Source: Cristatella mucedo
Taxonomy: Eukaryota > Bryozoa > Phylactolaemata > Cristatellidae
Reading direction: 5' to 3'
Assembly: GCA_009760855.2 (NCBI GenBank)
Contig: WPIO01000075.1
Span: forward strand, 494,501 to 558,500
Length of the DNA: 64,000 nt
Shown here: one piece after another, positions 33,561 to 55,335 of the stretch
Numbering within the stretch: position 1 is the first letter of the stretch
How the letters are laid out: each line of letters starts with the position of its first letter
Made by a program: the position numbers and the translations under genes
Notes under the pieces: model-generated
What the model was told of the DNA's origin: nothing
The model's database searches: none
The model's input: the letters and a program-made list of their open reading frames with translations, nothing else

Positions 33561-33924
33561 TCAAATCGTGGCCAGTTTATGTCCTTGTTGTTCCGGCTAC
33601 TGCCAGTTTGTTGCCCAGCGGATTTCATATAGCGAAGCCGCTGGTTTATGGGCAGTGCCAGTTTATGGCGAGACGGTGTTTATGAGGACGGCGAGTCGCT
33701 GCCTGCAGCGTCCGGGCAGTTGGAACGCCGGCGGTCAGGTCGGCTTTGTTCCGGGGCCTCGCGAGCGCCGGCCGGCGAAAATACACGCCTCTGCTTGTGA
33801 GCCCGCTTCGGTGTTCCCCCGCGCCTTGTCGCGTACGTACGTGCAGTTGGGAGAGCACTAAACTAAAGATTTCGACTAGTTTTATAACGTTTACCAAGCT
33901 AAGGGTGTTGGGAGGTCTTCTCCG

Positions 33925-34077
33925 GTGGCATTCACAACTCGAGCCATGCTTGTCCATCGTGAGCGTCGCAATTGCCAAATCGCACCACTTGTCCCCAACC
34001 TGCACCGGTTCCCAATAAAACAGCGAACCGACTTCAAGGCTCTGTCACTCACTTTTAGGTCCTTTCCACGACGGAAG
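33925..34077 (+). mobile_element. LINE-A internal fragment
   Basis: Reads, with a frame change, as 'ARLVHRERRNCQIAPLVPN', 'LHRFPIKQRTDFKALSLTF' and stops being LINE-like at 'aggtcctttcca'. It lacks both ends of the family. Confidence 0.75.
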
Positions 34078-34595
34078 GAAGGTCAATGAAGGCCGCAAAC
34101 AGCGAGATACTGTCTTATTGGTTGTCCTTCACAGCACGGAAGGCTTCCTCCGTGAGGAATAACTGTTCGCGACCCTTCTGCTCGACGGAGCTGCAGCCGC
34201 CTACCCAGATATGGTCGACTAGCCTCTTGGTGAAGGCACGGCACAGTGAGCAGCTTACGTAGCGTCGGCAGCATTGTAATTCGTCTGAAGTTGATTGAAA
34301 TATGACCGCGAACGCGTGCGTTGAGCACGGCCACTATTGGGCGACAGGACGGATCAAGCACACTGAGATGCGTGCGTTACAGTGGGTCTGAACCTGAACT
34401 CCCCCCTCCCCCCTCCCCGGTGGTCTGACCCCACCCCATACCCCATTCGCTCGATGCCGTAGCTCAGTGATTAAGCCGAGGGGTCGAAGGCAACGAACGG
34501 TCGCGGAGAGAGTCCACGGCACGGCTGCCGACCGCTCGCACAGAGGGCCTCAAACGCTCAAAAGGCGCAGTCAAAAGGTCATCGGGTAGCCCAAG
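34078..34595. other. Unassigned stretch with a tRNA-like head
   Basis: A tRNA-like word 'gatgccgtagctcagtgatt' begins at 34454 and could be the A-box end of another SINE, but I see no clear B box. The rest is unassigned. Confidence 0.35.
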
Positions 34596-35062
34596 TAATG
34601 AGTGAGTGTAATGTAATGTAATGTATCTCCGTCTGTAACTCCCACAAAGTCATAAATACTATGCGGGTGTTATGCAGGAGAGTTTTGTATAGCGCACTCA
34701 CAGCCTAAGCGGCTATCGGTACGCATTCGGTAGCCAACAGACTTTGTCTCACGCAACAAAGAGAAAGTGGGAAGCATAGCAGAGTCAGGAGAGCAGTTGA
34801 GATAGTGAGTAGCATAGAAGTAGCAGCTCAGGACCGCTGAAAAGGATGTGCCATAGTCGGCAGTAAGAGAGTAGTTGTCGTTGCGTAAGAATTGTGGAAG
34901 CGAGTTCCACAGTCTAGGACCTGCAGAGCTAAAGCTTCTGTCACCAACTGTTTTTAAGCGGAGGAATGGGACAGCTAATTTATTTTCCACACATGACCTG
35001 AGGGCGCGAACAGGCTGAAACTGATGGAGCAGTTCAGCTAGGTACGAAACCATTATTATCGG
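34596..35062 (-). mobile_element. LINE-B 3' end
   Basis: On the minus strand the codons for 'MVSYLAELLHQFQPVRALRS', 'ENKLAVPFLRLKTVGDRSFS' and 'SAGPRLWNSLPQFLRND' are readable in one frame, and the 3' end finishes in an (ATTAC)n run at 34605-34625. It matches the ends at 21724 and 5225. RT domain absent. Confidence 0.85.
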
Positions 35063-35224
35063 CTGCAAAATACTGCACACCTCACGTGGCCAGTGGGATT
35101 GTAGGAACGGAAGAGACCGAGGCTTGCACAGAGGCCGGCGCTGGGGGCTTAGCAATGCATATCCATGACCGTGGCATAAATTAAACGTAAAGGTCACGGT
35201 CAAGGCTGATCCGGCAGCCTCAAT

Positions 35225-35345
35225 TATGTTGGGCGGCAGAAGAACCATAGTAGCTGCTTGCCTGCTTGCAGCTGGCAATCTTTCATTGCCTGGTGCAGAA
35301 CTCAAACCCACGAACTGAGTTGATGCTGAGTTACCCCCTGACCCC
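35225..35345 (-). mobile_element. Probable SINE-2 relic
   Basis: On the minus strand, 'gttcgtgggtttgagttctg' corresponds to the B box, followed by 'aggcaatgaaagattgcca' and 'ggttcttctgccg', matching the SINE-2 body in order but with many differences. Confidence 0.4.
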
Positions 35346-35507
35346 TGGGCAAAGGCCGAGGCGTTAAGGAGCTTGTGAATAATCGAACGGACGAGCTCTC
35401 GAACTTTCCAGCTCTCCGTTTCTTGAGCGGGTCCTCCATATTCACAGTGGCAGCGAGGAGTTCACGAAAGCGTAGGGCGACTGGCTGCGCTGCAGCGATT
35501 GGCTGCA

Positions 35508-35561
35508 GCCACTCCACGCAGCCAGTGCCGCCGCTGCGTCGCACTGCCTGCGTGGAGTGGC
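35508..35561. repeat. 20-base inverted repeat (hairpin)
   Basis: The arm GCCACTCCACGCAGCCAGTG at 35508-35527 pairs with 35542-35561 with a single mismatch across a 14-base loop. It sits in a CpG-rich patch and could form a stable stem-loop in DNA or RNA. Confidence 0.9.
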
Positions 35562-36429
35562 GCCGGCTCACTGCGAAATCGCTGCACTTCTCAGCTATTG
35601 TTTTGGGCGTGGGAAGAAGTCTGACTCGATGGCGAAGACGTGGTGTGTCGGTGTCGTCATCGGAGCGCGACGGTGGCGAGAGTGGCTGAAACGTCGGAAG
35701 GTCGCCACTGCAGAAAACGCAGCGAGCGCAACCGACGAGTCAGCGAGTCGTCGGCTGCTGCTGGGGCGCTTACAGTTCGCCATGGACACACGTCAGCGCT
35801 TCGCCGGCCTGACTTAATTTTAGGGCGCACAAGAGCTGCTCAGCTGGAAACACCTCTGTCCTAGAGCCTCGAGCAAGAGGACGCAGCCGTCGTAGTAGGA
35901 TCATCAGGTGATTGAAATAGGCTGGCCTGTCAACTCTCTAGTCCCGGCTAGCAATGTAAGAATAGGGCAAAGCTTGCCCAAGGTCGCTGTCGCCGCCAGC
36001 CGTCTTAGAGTTGCTGGACAGGTTTCCGTGAGAATGAGAAAGGTGACTGAAAAGCACAGCGTCCTTTTGGATGCAGCCGGCTTGATAGACGGTTTCCCTG
36101 AGAATGAGAGAGGTGGCTGATCAGCGCCAGCGTTTTCGAGCTGTGAGCAAGAGGACGCAGAGGTCGCGGTAGGATCATGAGGTGATTGATATTGGCTGGC
36201 TTGTCCACCCCATTTTCCCGGCTAGTAATATAGTAGTATGGCGACGCTCGCACGAGAATCCTTCGTCTTCGGCTCCATGTCGACGCCGTCGCCGGTAGTG
36301 GCCGGACTCGTTTTCTCCGAAAGCGAGGGAGGAGGGCGGGCTGCCCACGGGCGATGGGCGAGACAGAGAGAGTCAACACCGGAAGAATTTCGGTGGACGC
36401 CGATTACGGTCGCAAGGCACCCATGGCTT
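35562..36429. other. CpG-rich stretch with a duplicated block
   Basis: No gene supported. Related sequence occurs at about 35873-36034 and 36141-36240 ('aggacgcag', 'gtaggatcat', 'aggtgattga', 'ggctggc'), indicating an old local duplication. Confidence 0.4.
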
Positions 36430-36572
36430 GCTTTCATGTTTGCGTTTGTGTTATGTGTGTGCGTGTGTGTGTTTGTGTGTGTGCGTGTTTGCGTGTGGTG
36501 TGTTTGCATGTGTGTGTGTGCGTGCGTTCGTGCGTGTGTGTGCGCGTGTGTGCGCTTTTGTGTGTGCGTGCT
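36430..36572. repeat. Degenerate (GT)n tract
   Basis: GTGT, GCGT and TTGT words alternate for about 140 bases. Cysteine/valine-rich open frames across it are repeat artefacts. Confidence 0.9.
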
Positions 36573-36779
36573 CATGGTCCCGACATAGGGATTTACCGAT
36601 GCGAACGAGAAGTAGTTCGGTGCCGTGTGTGAGATATTCCACTGTTTTGGGCTCCTCCGTCTTATTTAGGTCGTTCCCCGCAATAGACGCAGATAGCCTA
36701 AGTGCGGGGATGTGTTTCCACCGATCGAGTGCTCGGTGTAGTGTGTGAGGTACTCCTGCGGTTAAGGTGGAAGTGGAGC

Positions 36780-37393
36780 CCTAGTTCTCCAGTTCTGTCG
36801 ACGGACGGTCCGGGATCGAGCGCCTGCCCCCGACCCTGTTCGGTCGCACGAGAACGTCCGGCCTGGAAGTGGGCGGCCTTTCGCAGCGGCTTTGCGCCTC
36901 CTTTTTGTGCAGCTGCACCCCTCGCTGCGTTCGTGCGTACGAGTCGTAAGTCACTTAAGCCCCCGGAAAAAAGGCTCGACTCGACTCGTGTTGTCTCGGC
37001 CGCAGCCCCTGGAAAGGATTGCCGCCGACTGTGCCGGTCCGGAAGGGCACGCCGAACGCGGCGGCCGAGCTGAGCGCGTCGGCCGCCCGGACCGCCGGCA
37101 CTGCTGCGCCGCCGAGACTGCTAGCGCATCCGCTCGAAGCCTGTGGACGCGCTCCGGCCGCCATCAATAATTTAGCTGGCTGCAAGGACCGAGATACCGA
37201 TACGGCCGCAATCGTCGCGGCCGCCACCGGATCGTGCCAGGAGGAGATAACGCTCGGCGCTGCGCTGGTGACGGTTGCTACTGGAAACGCCACAATGGCA
37301 TAGGGTCTTCGGTTTCGACTGAGGCGCGAAAGCGCGGCTGCAACTGCCTTCGTCACGGCCGCTGGTCCCCCGCCGTCGCCGCGCCGCTCCGCC
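36780..37393 (+). promoter_or_regulatory. CpG-rich promoter region and 5' leader of the 241-residue gene
   Basis: The region from about 36780 to 38230 is strongly GC- and CpG-rich and the start codon at 37394 lies inside it, the usual arrangement for a CpG-type promoter. I see no clear TATA box close upstream. The transcription start cannot be placed from sequence alone, and a further non-coding 5' exon is possible. Confidence 0.4.
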
Positions 37394-49827
<12,434 letters not shown>

Positions 49828-50153
49828 CCGGCAGGACCAATCGGGCTCGTCGTCCCTTGAGGACTTCCGGTCGAGCTGAGCGAGACGTCATTCCCGACGA
49901 CGACGGCCGCACTTGCTCTCGCGAGAACTTGCTCGCTCCAAAATTCCCGTCTAGGGTTTTCCTCCGTTCTGCTGCTTGCTCATGCGTTTCCGAATAGACG
50001 TTTCCGAATCACACGGAGTCCGAATCCGGTCCTTCGCATATTTCAAGGCTCACGGAAATCCGAGTGGTGATCGCTCGAATCATTCGCGGCCTGCTTTTAC
50101 TGACGCACTCGACTCATCGCTCCTGTCGTTAAGATTTGTCGGAAATGCGATAA

Positions 50154-50163
50154 TTTAATAAAG
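50154..50163 (+). terminator. Polyadenylation signal AATAAA for the plus-strand gene
   Basis: An AATAAA hexamer (in 'tttaataaagc') lies about 330 bases after the TGA at 49827, in a fitting place for the end of the transcript. Confidence 0.5.
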
Positions 50164-50169
50164 CAATGT

Positions 50170-51650
50170 CCGTGTTTCACGCGACCGATTGCTCGTCGTG
50201 GTTGGAATCGTCTCGCTCGCTGAGTGACGACACTACATGTGATCCGCGCAGTCGAGCTGGCGCATCGGCCTCTTCAGCGAGACGACTTGAAGGAGCCGAA
50301 CAAACGACCTCGAGTGCATCAGGCCAGCGGCAGAAGCTCAGCGAGAATCACTAGTTGTTCAGAAATAAATGAATCAAAAAACCATAACATGAATATATAT
50401 TGAAGTTACACAATAATGACCCGTCAGAATTATATAGAATAAATAAAAGCGGGCAGTTTTTCTCGCGTAGCTCAACGAGACTCTCCAATTGGGAAGTAAC
50501 GGTGCGGTCCGACTCTTTGGTTGCTTGCTTTCAAATGCCTCGAATACGTCGAAAGGCGGGTGTGCTGCGGCCGAGGTCAAGAACTTTGTTGCTACGCCGG
50601 CATTATCTTAAAAGGTAAATCTCGAGATAACAGTAAAAATATTGATCAAAAAATCGATGAATTTCAAATGATACATTTCAAAATATAAATTTCAGTACGC
50701 TTGAATAGAATCTGGAATTTGACGATTTCCAATCAAGAGGAAAGCATTAAAAAAAAATTATTATAGACAGTGTCTAACCTACAAGCAGACCGGGAGCAAC
50801 TTCAAGTCACTGACCACTGCATCGTGTAAGAATAGTGTCCAAACTTTTTAAACCTTGTTACTAATAGGTAGATGTGTGTAGCGTGTTGAGGTATATTCAT
50901 TTAAATATTAAACAGCTTCCCCTACATATAAGCTTGGCGCCTTGTACATTCCATAACCCGGCCAAAAATTGAGGAATCAATAAGAAATTTTTAATTTAAG
51001 TTCAACTTCGGATGCATGCCAATTAAGTAGCTCATTTCTGATTTTGGTTGGATAAGTTTCTCAAAAGATTTCAGTGATTAGAGGATGTAAAATTCAAGGG
51101 CATTTATTGATGCTTATATTTCCTAACTTAATTCAGATGAAAAGTTTAAAAATTGGTAGCCATTACCTCCAAACAGCTTTAAGTTTGCGACCAAGGTTAT
51201 TTCAAATTATAAATTAAATTATTTCTAACAAAAAAGGACGAATTCGAGTCTCTTGATTCTAATTTATCAGAAATAAATTATTAAAAATTTAAAAAATAAC
51301 ATGCATTAATAATAAATTTATACAAAAATGACCTCATCAGAATAATAAGTGAGCAGTTTTTCAAGAAATACTGTAAATCAATTTCAAGCAACTGCTTCCA
51401 AATTTAGTCCTCAGCTATATTCTTGCTATAGTGTTGTTGGTAGAGGCGTTGAAATTTAATTGAATCCCAGATTAAGTGATCGCCTTGCTCGTCTGAGCGA
51501 GCTTAGTGTTCTTGAATTAATAAAGATGACCATCACTGATGTGCACTTTGAACGACATCCAGCAACACATTGTGTACTTATATGTACTTATTATTTACGA
51601 TAGTCTCAAGCAGGTCCATATGTTTATTTGCCTCGTGAAAGGAAAGGCAC
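50170..51650. other. Intergenic, AT-rich from 50600
   Basis: No gene or transposon motif recognised in about 1.5 kb. Composition becomes strongly AT-rich after 50600. Confidence 0.4.
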
Positions 51651-51654
51651 CAAC

Positions 51655-53255
51655 CACTTCGACTCGAAGAACTTGAGCAACTTCCGCCCAGTCTTCATTC
51701 CATCATTCTTATCAAAGACACTGGAATGAGTCGTGGCAGAGCAGCTGAACTCATATATTAAAAACTTCAAACCTTGCTAGTAAGTTCCAGTCTGATTTTA
51801 GAGGTTATCACTCCACAGATTCGGTATTGCTTTGGGTGTATAACGATCAATTTAGGAATGCAGACTTAGGTGCTTCTTTTGCTCGATCTTTCGACAGCTT
51901 TTGATACTATCGATCACCAAGTCCTTCTTTCGCGCTACTCATCTCGTCTGAGCATCACTGGCAATGCACTGCAATGATTCAGGTCCCATCTAAGTGGGAA
52001 ACTCCAGTATATTGATGTGAATGGACAAAAACTATCCGATCAACCTCTAAAGTATGGGGTAACTCAAGGTTTGGTGCTTGGTTCAGTTCTTTGCACGTTT
52101 TGTGCCCTCACTCCTGCCGATGTGATTGCAAGGCACAATCTAGGCTTTCACTTCTATGCAGATGACACTCAGTTGCACCTTTGCTTTGATCTCTCTCAGC
52201 CCTACAGCACGGTGAATTCTCTCCACTCTCTCGCTGCATGTATTGATGAGATCCGCACATGGATGCCAGCAGCAGTCTTAAATTTTCATTATGATAAAAA
52301 TCAATTTGCTAGACACGGGCAAACCAAGTGATTCAGAAATTGGAAAGGCTAGCGCTCAAAATCGGCTCTTCCAGCATATCTCCGGTTGAATATACGCGAA
52401 ATCTAGATGTCCTGTTCCCAAGTGACCTTTTACTAGCCTACCGCATCAGCTTCACAGTTTAGTCTGTTTACTTTTAGCTACATAACATTGCTAAAATTTG
52501 GGCTTGCTTAGACAGGAATGCCACCTCTAAATTAGTACATGCATTTGTGACAACCCGTCTTGGCTTCTGTAACTAACTGCTTGCTGGTCTACGGGTCTGT
52601 GCAATCAGGCGCCTACTGCTGGTGCAAAACCCGGCAGCTAGGTTTGTCTGTCATGAGCGGCTCAGTTGCCACATCACACCACTTCTTGCCGACCTGCACT
52701 GACTACCAGTCAAGCAACGCATCGACTTAAAGTTTTGTCACTCACTTGTAGGTCCCGTCATTCTTTGGCTCCAGCCTACCTATACGATTTATTCCCCCAC
52801 CAGGCTAAGCATCGTACCACCAACATTTTGGAATCAAATTGTTTACTGAACATAGTACAAGCCTCGAATCCTTTTAGATCGTGCCTTTAGTTCCTTTAAT
52901 CCCAAAGCCTGGAGCTAATTTCCGACTTGCGTCATGATATCTCCTGACTTGACCAAATTTTAAAGGAAACTAAGAGCGAATCTACTTTTTAAAGCATTTA
53001 GTGGGTTCGTGTGATTCGTCCTTTACGTGCTTATGGGTGCTAATACTTTGCATTCTGCCAATTATCACATTTGCATGCTGATACTATGTATGTCAACCCT
53101 GGTATATGTTAACCATGTTATAGTTGTTGTTATTGAGCATGAAACTACTAACCATTTGATCGTGCTTACTTTTCAGCAAATGCAAAGTGCCCAGAAAGAG
53201 ATTGAGTTCTCTGAGGGTGCTATATCACATGTATTATTATTATTATTATTATTAA
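51655..53255 (+). mobile_element. LINE-A with intact YADD box, otherwise broken
   Basis: RT landmarks in order on the plus strand: 'LSNFRPVFIPSFLSKTLE' near 51670-51725, motif A '[16 protein letters not shown]' near 51882-51930, 'KYGVTQGLVLGSVLCTF' near 52050-52100 (PQGS changed) and FYADDTQLHL near 52151-52180, with both catalytic aspartates kept. The post-RT region runs from 'VHAFVTTRLGFCN' near 52535 to 'PYQI'-like remnants. The 3' block 'agtgcccagaaagagattga' and 'gggtgctatatcacatgtat' ends in (ATT)n at 53231-53252. Stops such as that after 'GNALQ' near 51975 make it inactive. Confidence 0.87.
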
Positions 53256-53479
53256 GCTGTTTAAAAATGTTTTTTCTTTATTACTAAGATACTCGGGGAT
53301 TTTATTGCCGACAGTGGTACATACCTTCAGGAAAAAACTATCGGAAGTTACTCGAACAATTCCTTAAATTAGAGTTTTAAAGAACTGTCTCGTCAGGAAA
53401 GCCCAATGGAATCTGCAGTAGCAGCATTGTCACGTTCTGAGATCACCAATGGCCTTAGGAATAAGATGGCCCAGGGATG

Positions 53480-53628
53480 CTCAGATGCTCACTCTTCACG
53501 ACCCTGGTCGCTGGCTCGAACCCTGCAGTGGGCGATCCTGTATTGCCCACTGCATGCGGGGCGATAACCGCGAAGGCTCTTCCAAAGCTACATAAACGAG
53601 GCTGTTTGATCAGCTAACCTTTACCGTT
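53480..53628 (+). mobile_element. SINE-2 copy
   Basis: Shows 'gctcactcttcacgaccctg', the B box 'ggctcgaaccctgcagtggg', 'tattgcccactgcatgcggg', 'cgataaccgcgaaggctctt' and the end 'gaggctgtttgatcagctaa'. Confidence 0.82.
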
Positions 53629-53900
53629 TTACTTGACTCTCGATTGAAATTGCTGCTCTCGGCGAAGAACTCTGTCCACCACGGCCCGCCTGCCCGTGCG
53701 ACTGCACAGGCAGCCGGTTCCTGGATTCACAGAGGCAGTGATAGCAGGGAGCGTGGCAAAGTCGCCACGGGATCCGTCAGACGTGCCGAAGCGTTTGCTG
53801 AAGCCTCCATTGATCTCCCAGCCAAGCTCATCACACCTCGTGACGTTCGGCGAGCTCTTGAGGCTGTCGAAATCCAAATACCGGGAGAGTGCAAAGTCCA
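53629..53900 (-). pseudogene. Possible captured coding fragment between two SINE-2 copies
   Basis: The minus strand is open from 53907 to 53629 and reads, in separate stretches, FVDFALSRYLDFDSLKSSPN, 'VTRCDELGWEINGGFSKRFG' and 'ATLPAITASVNPGTGCL'. The composition looks like a real globular protein rather than a repeat or GC-rich noise. I do not recognise a family and cannot find convincing splice sites. It lies on the same strand as, and about 0.9 kb beyond, the end of the glycosyltransferase gene. It could be an exon of another gene, a captured gene fragment or chance. Confidence 0.3.
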
Positions 53901-54052
53901 CGAACATGAGGCGCTCGTTCTTCTCGACCGGAGTCGTGGACTCGAGTCGCTGCAGTGAGAGATAGATCCTTTATTGCTCACTGACTGCAAGCGTTGGCGA
54001 CAGCCGTCAAGGCTCGTCCGCCGCTAAACGCACGAGGCTGTTGAATTGGCTA
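53901..54052 (+). mobile_element. SINE-2 copy, diverged head
   Basis: The head is recognisable as 'gaggcgctcgttcttctcga' and 'gtcgtggactcgagtcgctg' (B box), followed by 'gatcctttattgctcactga', 'gcgacagccgtcaaggctcg' and the end 'gaggctgttgaattggctaa'. Confidence 0.7.
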
Positions 54053-54460
54053 AGTTTCCTATCCTCTTTGAGGTCAGACGTCAGCAAGAGGAAGAAGCTC
54101 TTACTCGTTCACAGTTGAAATAGAATGCCTCCTGAATGATCAGCCAGTGACCGTAAAGAAGAAGCTGTGTATTCTCGGTGACGTATCATCCTCTGATCTA
54201 CGACTTGCACACTGACATACCAAGCTCCTCTACTTCAGCCTACTACTACTTCAGAATCCACTGCTTCAGCCCCTTGACATCGAAAGCTCGACTTTGGCCT
54301 CGTTGAGAGAGAGAGATCTCTGATCAAGTCGCTGAGGTCATTTTGTTGGCGTAGTCTGGGGTCCTCTCACCCGCTCCATTTCCAAAGATCTCGTCTGGAG
54401 CTGCAACGAGACTACTACTGAGATCCATGCCACCCCTCACGTGGCTGCCAGTGTGCAGCC
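54053..54460. other. Intergenic stretch, nothing recognised
   Basis: No exon or transposon motif seen. Confidence 0.35.
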
Positions 54461-54461
54461 A

Positions 54462-54546
54462 TATTGGAGGCAAGCGGGTGTGCTCGTGCTGCCAGTGTGC
54501 TCGTGCTGCCAGCTGGCAGCACGAGCACACCCGCTTGCCTCCAATA
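54462..54546. repeat. Perfect 34-base inverted repeat with internal duplication
   Basis: 54462-54495 and 54513-54546 are exact reverse complements over 34 bases. The 17-base spacer at 54496-54512 (tgtgctcgtgctgccag) is itself an exact second copy of the inner half of the left arm, so the right arm can pair with either copy. This gives either a 17-base-loop hairpin or a shorter, loop-less palindrome. Confidence 0.95.
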
Positions 54547-54825
54547 GCCTGCTAACGAGCCAACTAGCGTCGACTAAGTGGCATTGCTCGAGTCGCTGTC
54601 GATTGTTCTGGTCGTGGCCAGACATGTGCCATGCCGCCCTGATCAGCCTGAACTGTGCTTAGAGCTCACACGCTCTAGGCACCTTTGAGCTGCAGGCTCG
54701 TCAGCCTGATTAAAGAGCATGCAATTCAAGTCGACTCTGCGAGTAATAATTTGTTAGATTCCACATCGCTAAATAATCACCGATGAAGCGCGTACACACG
54801 TATCGCTTTTTTATATATCTGATTC
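54547..54825. other. 3' flank of the glycosyltransferase gene
   Basis: Downstream, on the minus strand, of the TAA at 54826-54828. I see no canonical AATAAA in the appropriate orientation before the inverted repeat, so the end of the transcript is undefined. Confidence 0.35.
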
Positions 54826-55335
54826 TTATACAGAAGGCAATTTAAACCGAGCTGCGTATTTCAAAATTGAATTCATTCGCTCCGACAGCAGATTGCTGTA
54901 AAAGCACATTTTAAAATCCTCTCGTTTCGCCTCAGACTTCGGACGATGAGGTATCATATGAATCCGATAGTGCATCAGCACTCCCAAATCTGATGGTAGC
55001 ACCACAGTGCTGTACCCACTGAGCTCGACCACGCGATGTGTCCACACGTCGTGTAGTCTCTCGGGGCGGTAAATAATTTTTGAGCGCTCGTTAAAACCAA
55101 ACTGCCAGTCATAAAACGACAATCGCTTAAAGTACATAGGTGCGGTAGCCTCGAGCGGCGCCTGACCGGTGACGTTCCTGTAGTTGTCGCAATCGTTCGA
55201 CGTGTCGAATGAGTATAGTCGGCAGAGGAACATGAATGCGGTAGTGTCGTTACGCTCCATCAGTCGCAGCATCTCTATCCAGCTGCTGCTTGTCATGAGG
55301 AGTTCGTCGACGTCCATCTGGGCAACGTATTGGAC
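54826..55335 (-). CDS. GT92 last exon: DXD motif and C-terminus
   Basis: Acceptor 'tgtgtcatag' before 55335. The frame opens VQYVAQMDVDELLMTSSSWI and continues 'FMFLCRLYSFDTSNDCDNY', 'FKRLSFYDWQFGFNERSKI', 'VWTHRVVELSGYSTVVLPS' and 'LMHYRIHMIPHRPKSEAKRE' to TAA. The DVDE box follows the conserved YV at the normal spacing. Downstream Cys and His landmarks are kept and no internal stop occurs, so the gene looks intact. Confidence 0.92.
   Translation of the reverse strand, partial: VQYVAQMDVDELLMTSSSWIEMLRLMERNDTTAFMFLCRLYSFDTSNDCDNYRNVTGQAPLEATAPMYFKRLSFYDWQFGFNERSKIIYRPERLHDVWTHRVVELSGYSTVVLPSDLGVLMHYRIHMIPHRPKSEAKREDFKMCFYSNLLSERMNSILKYAARFKLPSV

Noticed and set aside
34454-34560. Possible functional tRNA gene
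   Set aside because: Only the D-arm-like start (tagctcagtgattaagc) fits; no anticodon stem, B box or acceptor pairing could be drawn.
36222-36748. Cys/Val- and His/Thr-rich open frames
   Set aside because: Readings of the degenerate (GT)n tract on either strand.
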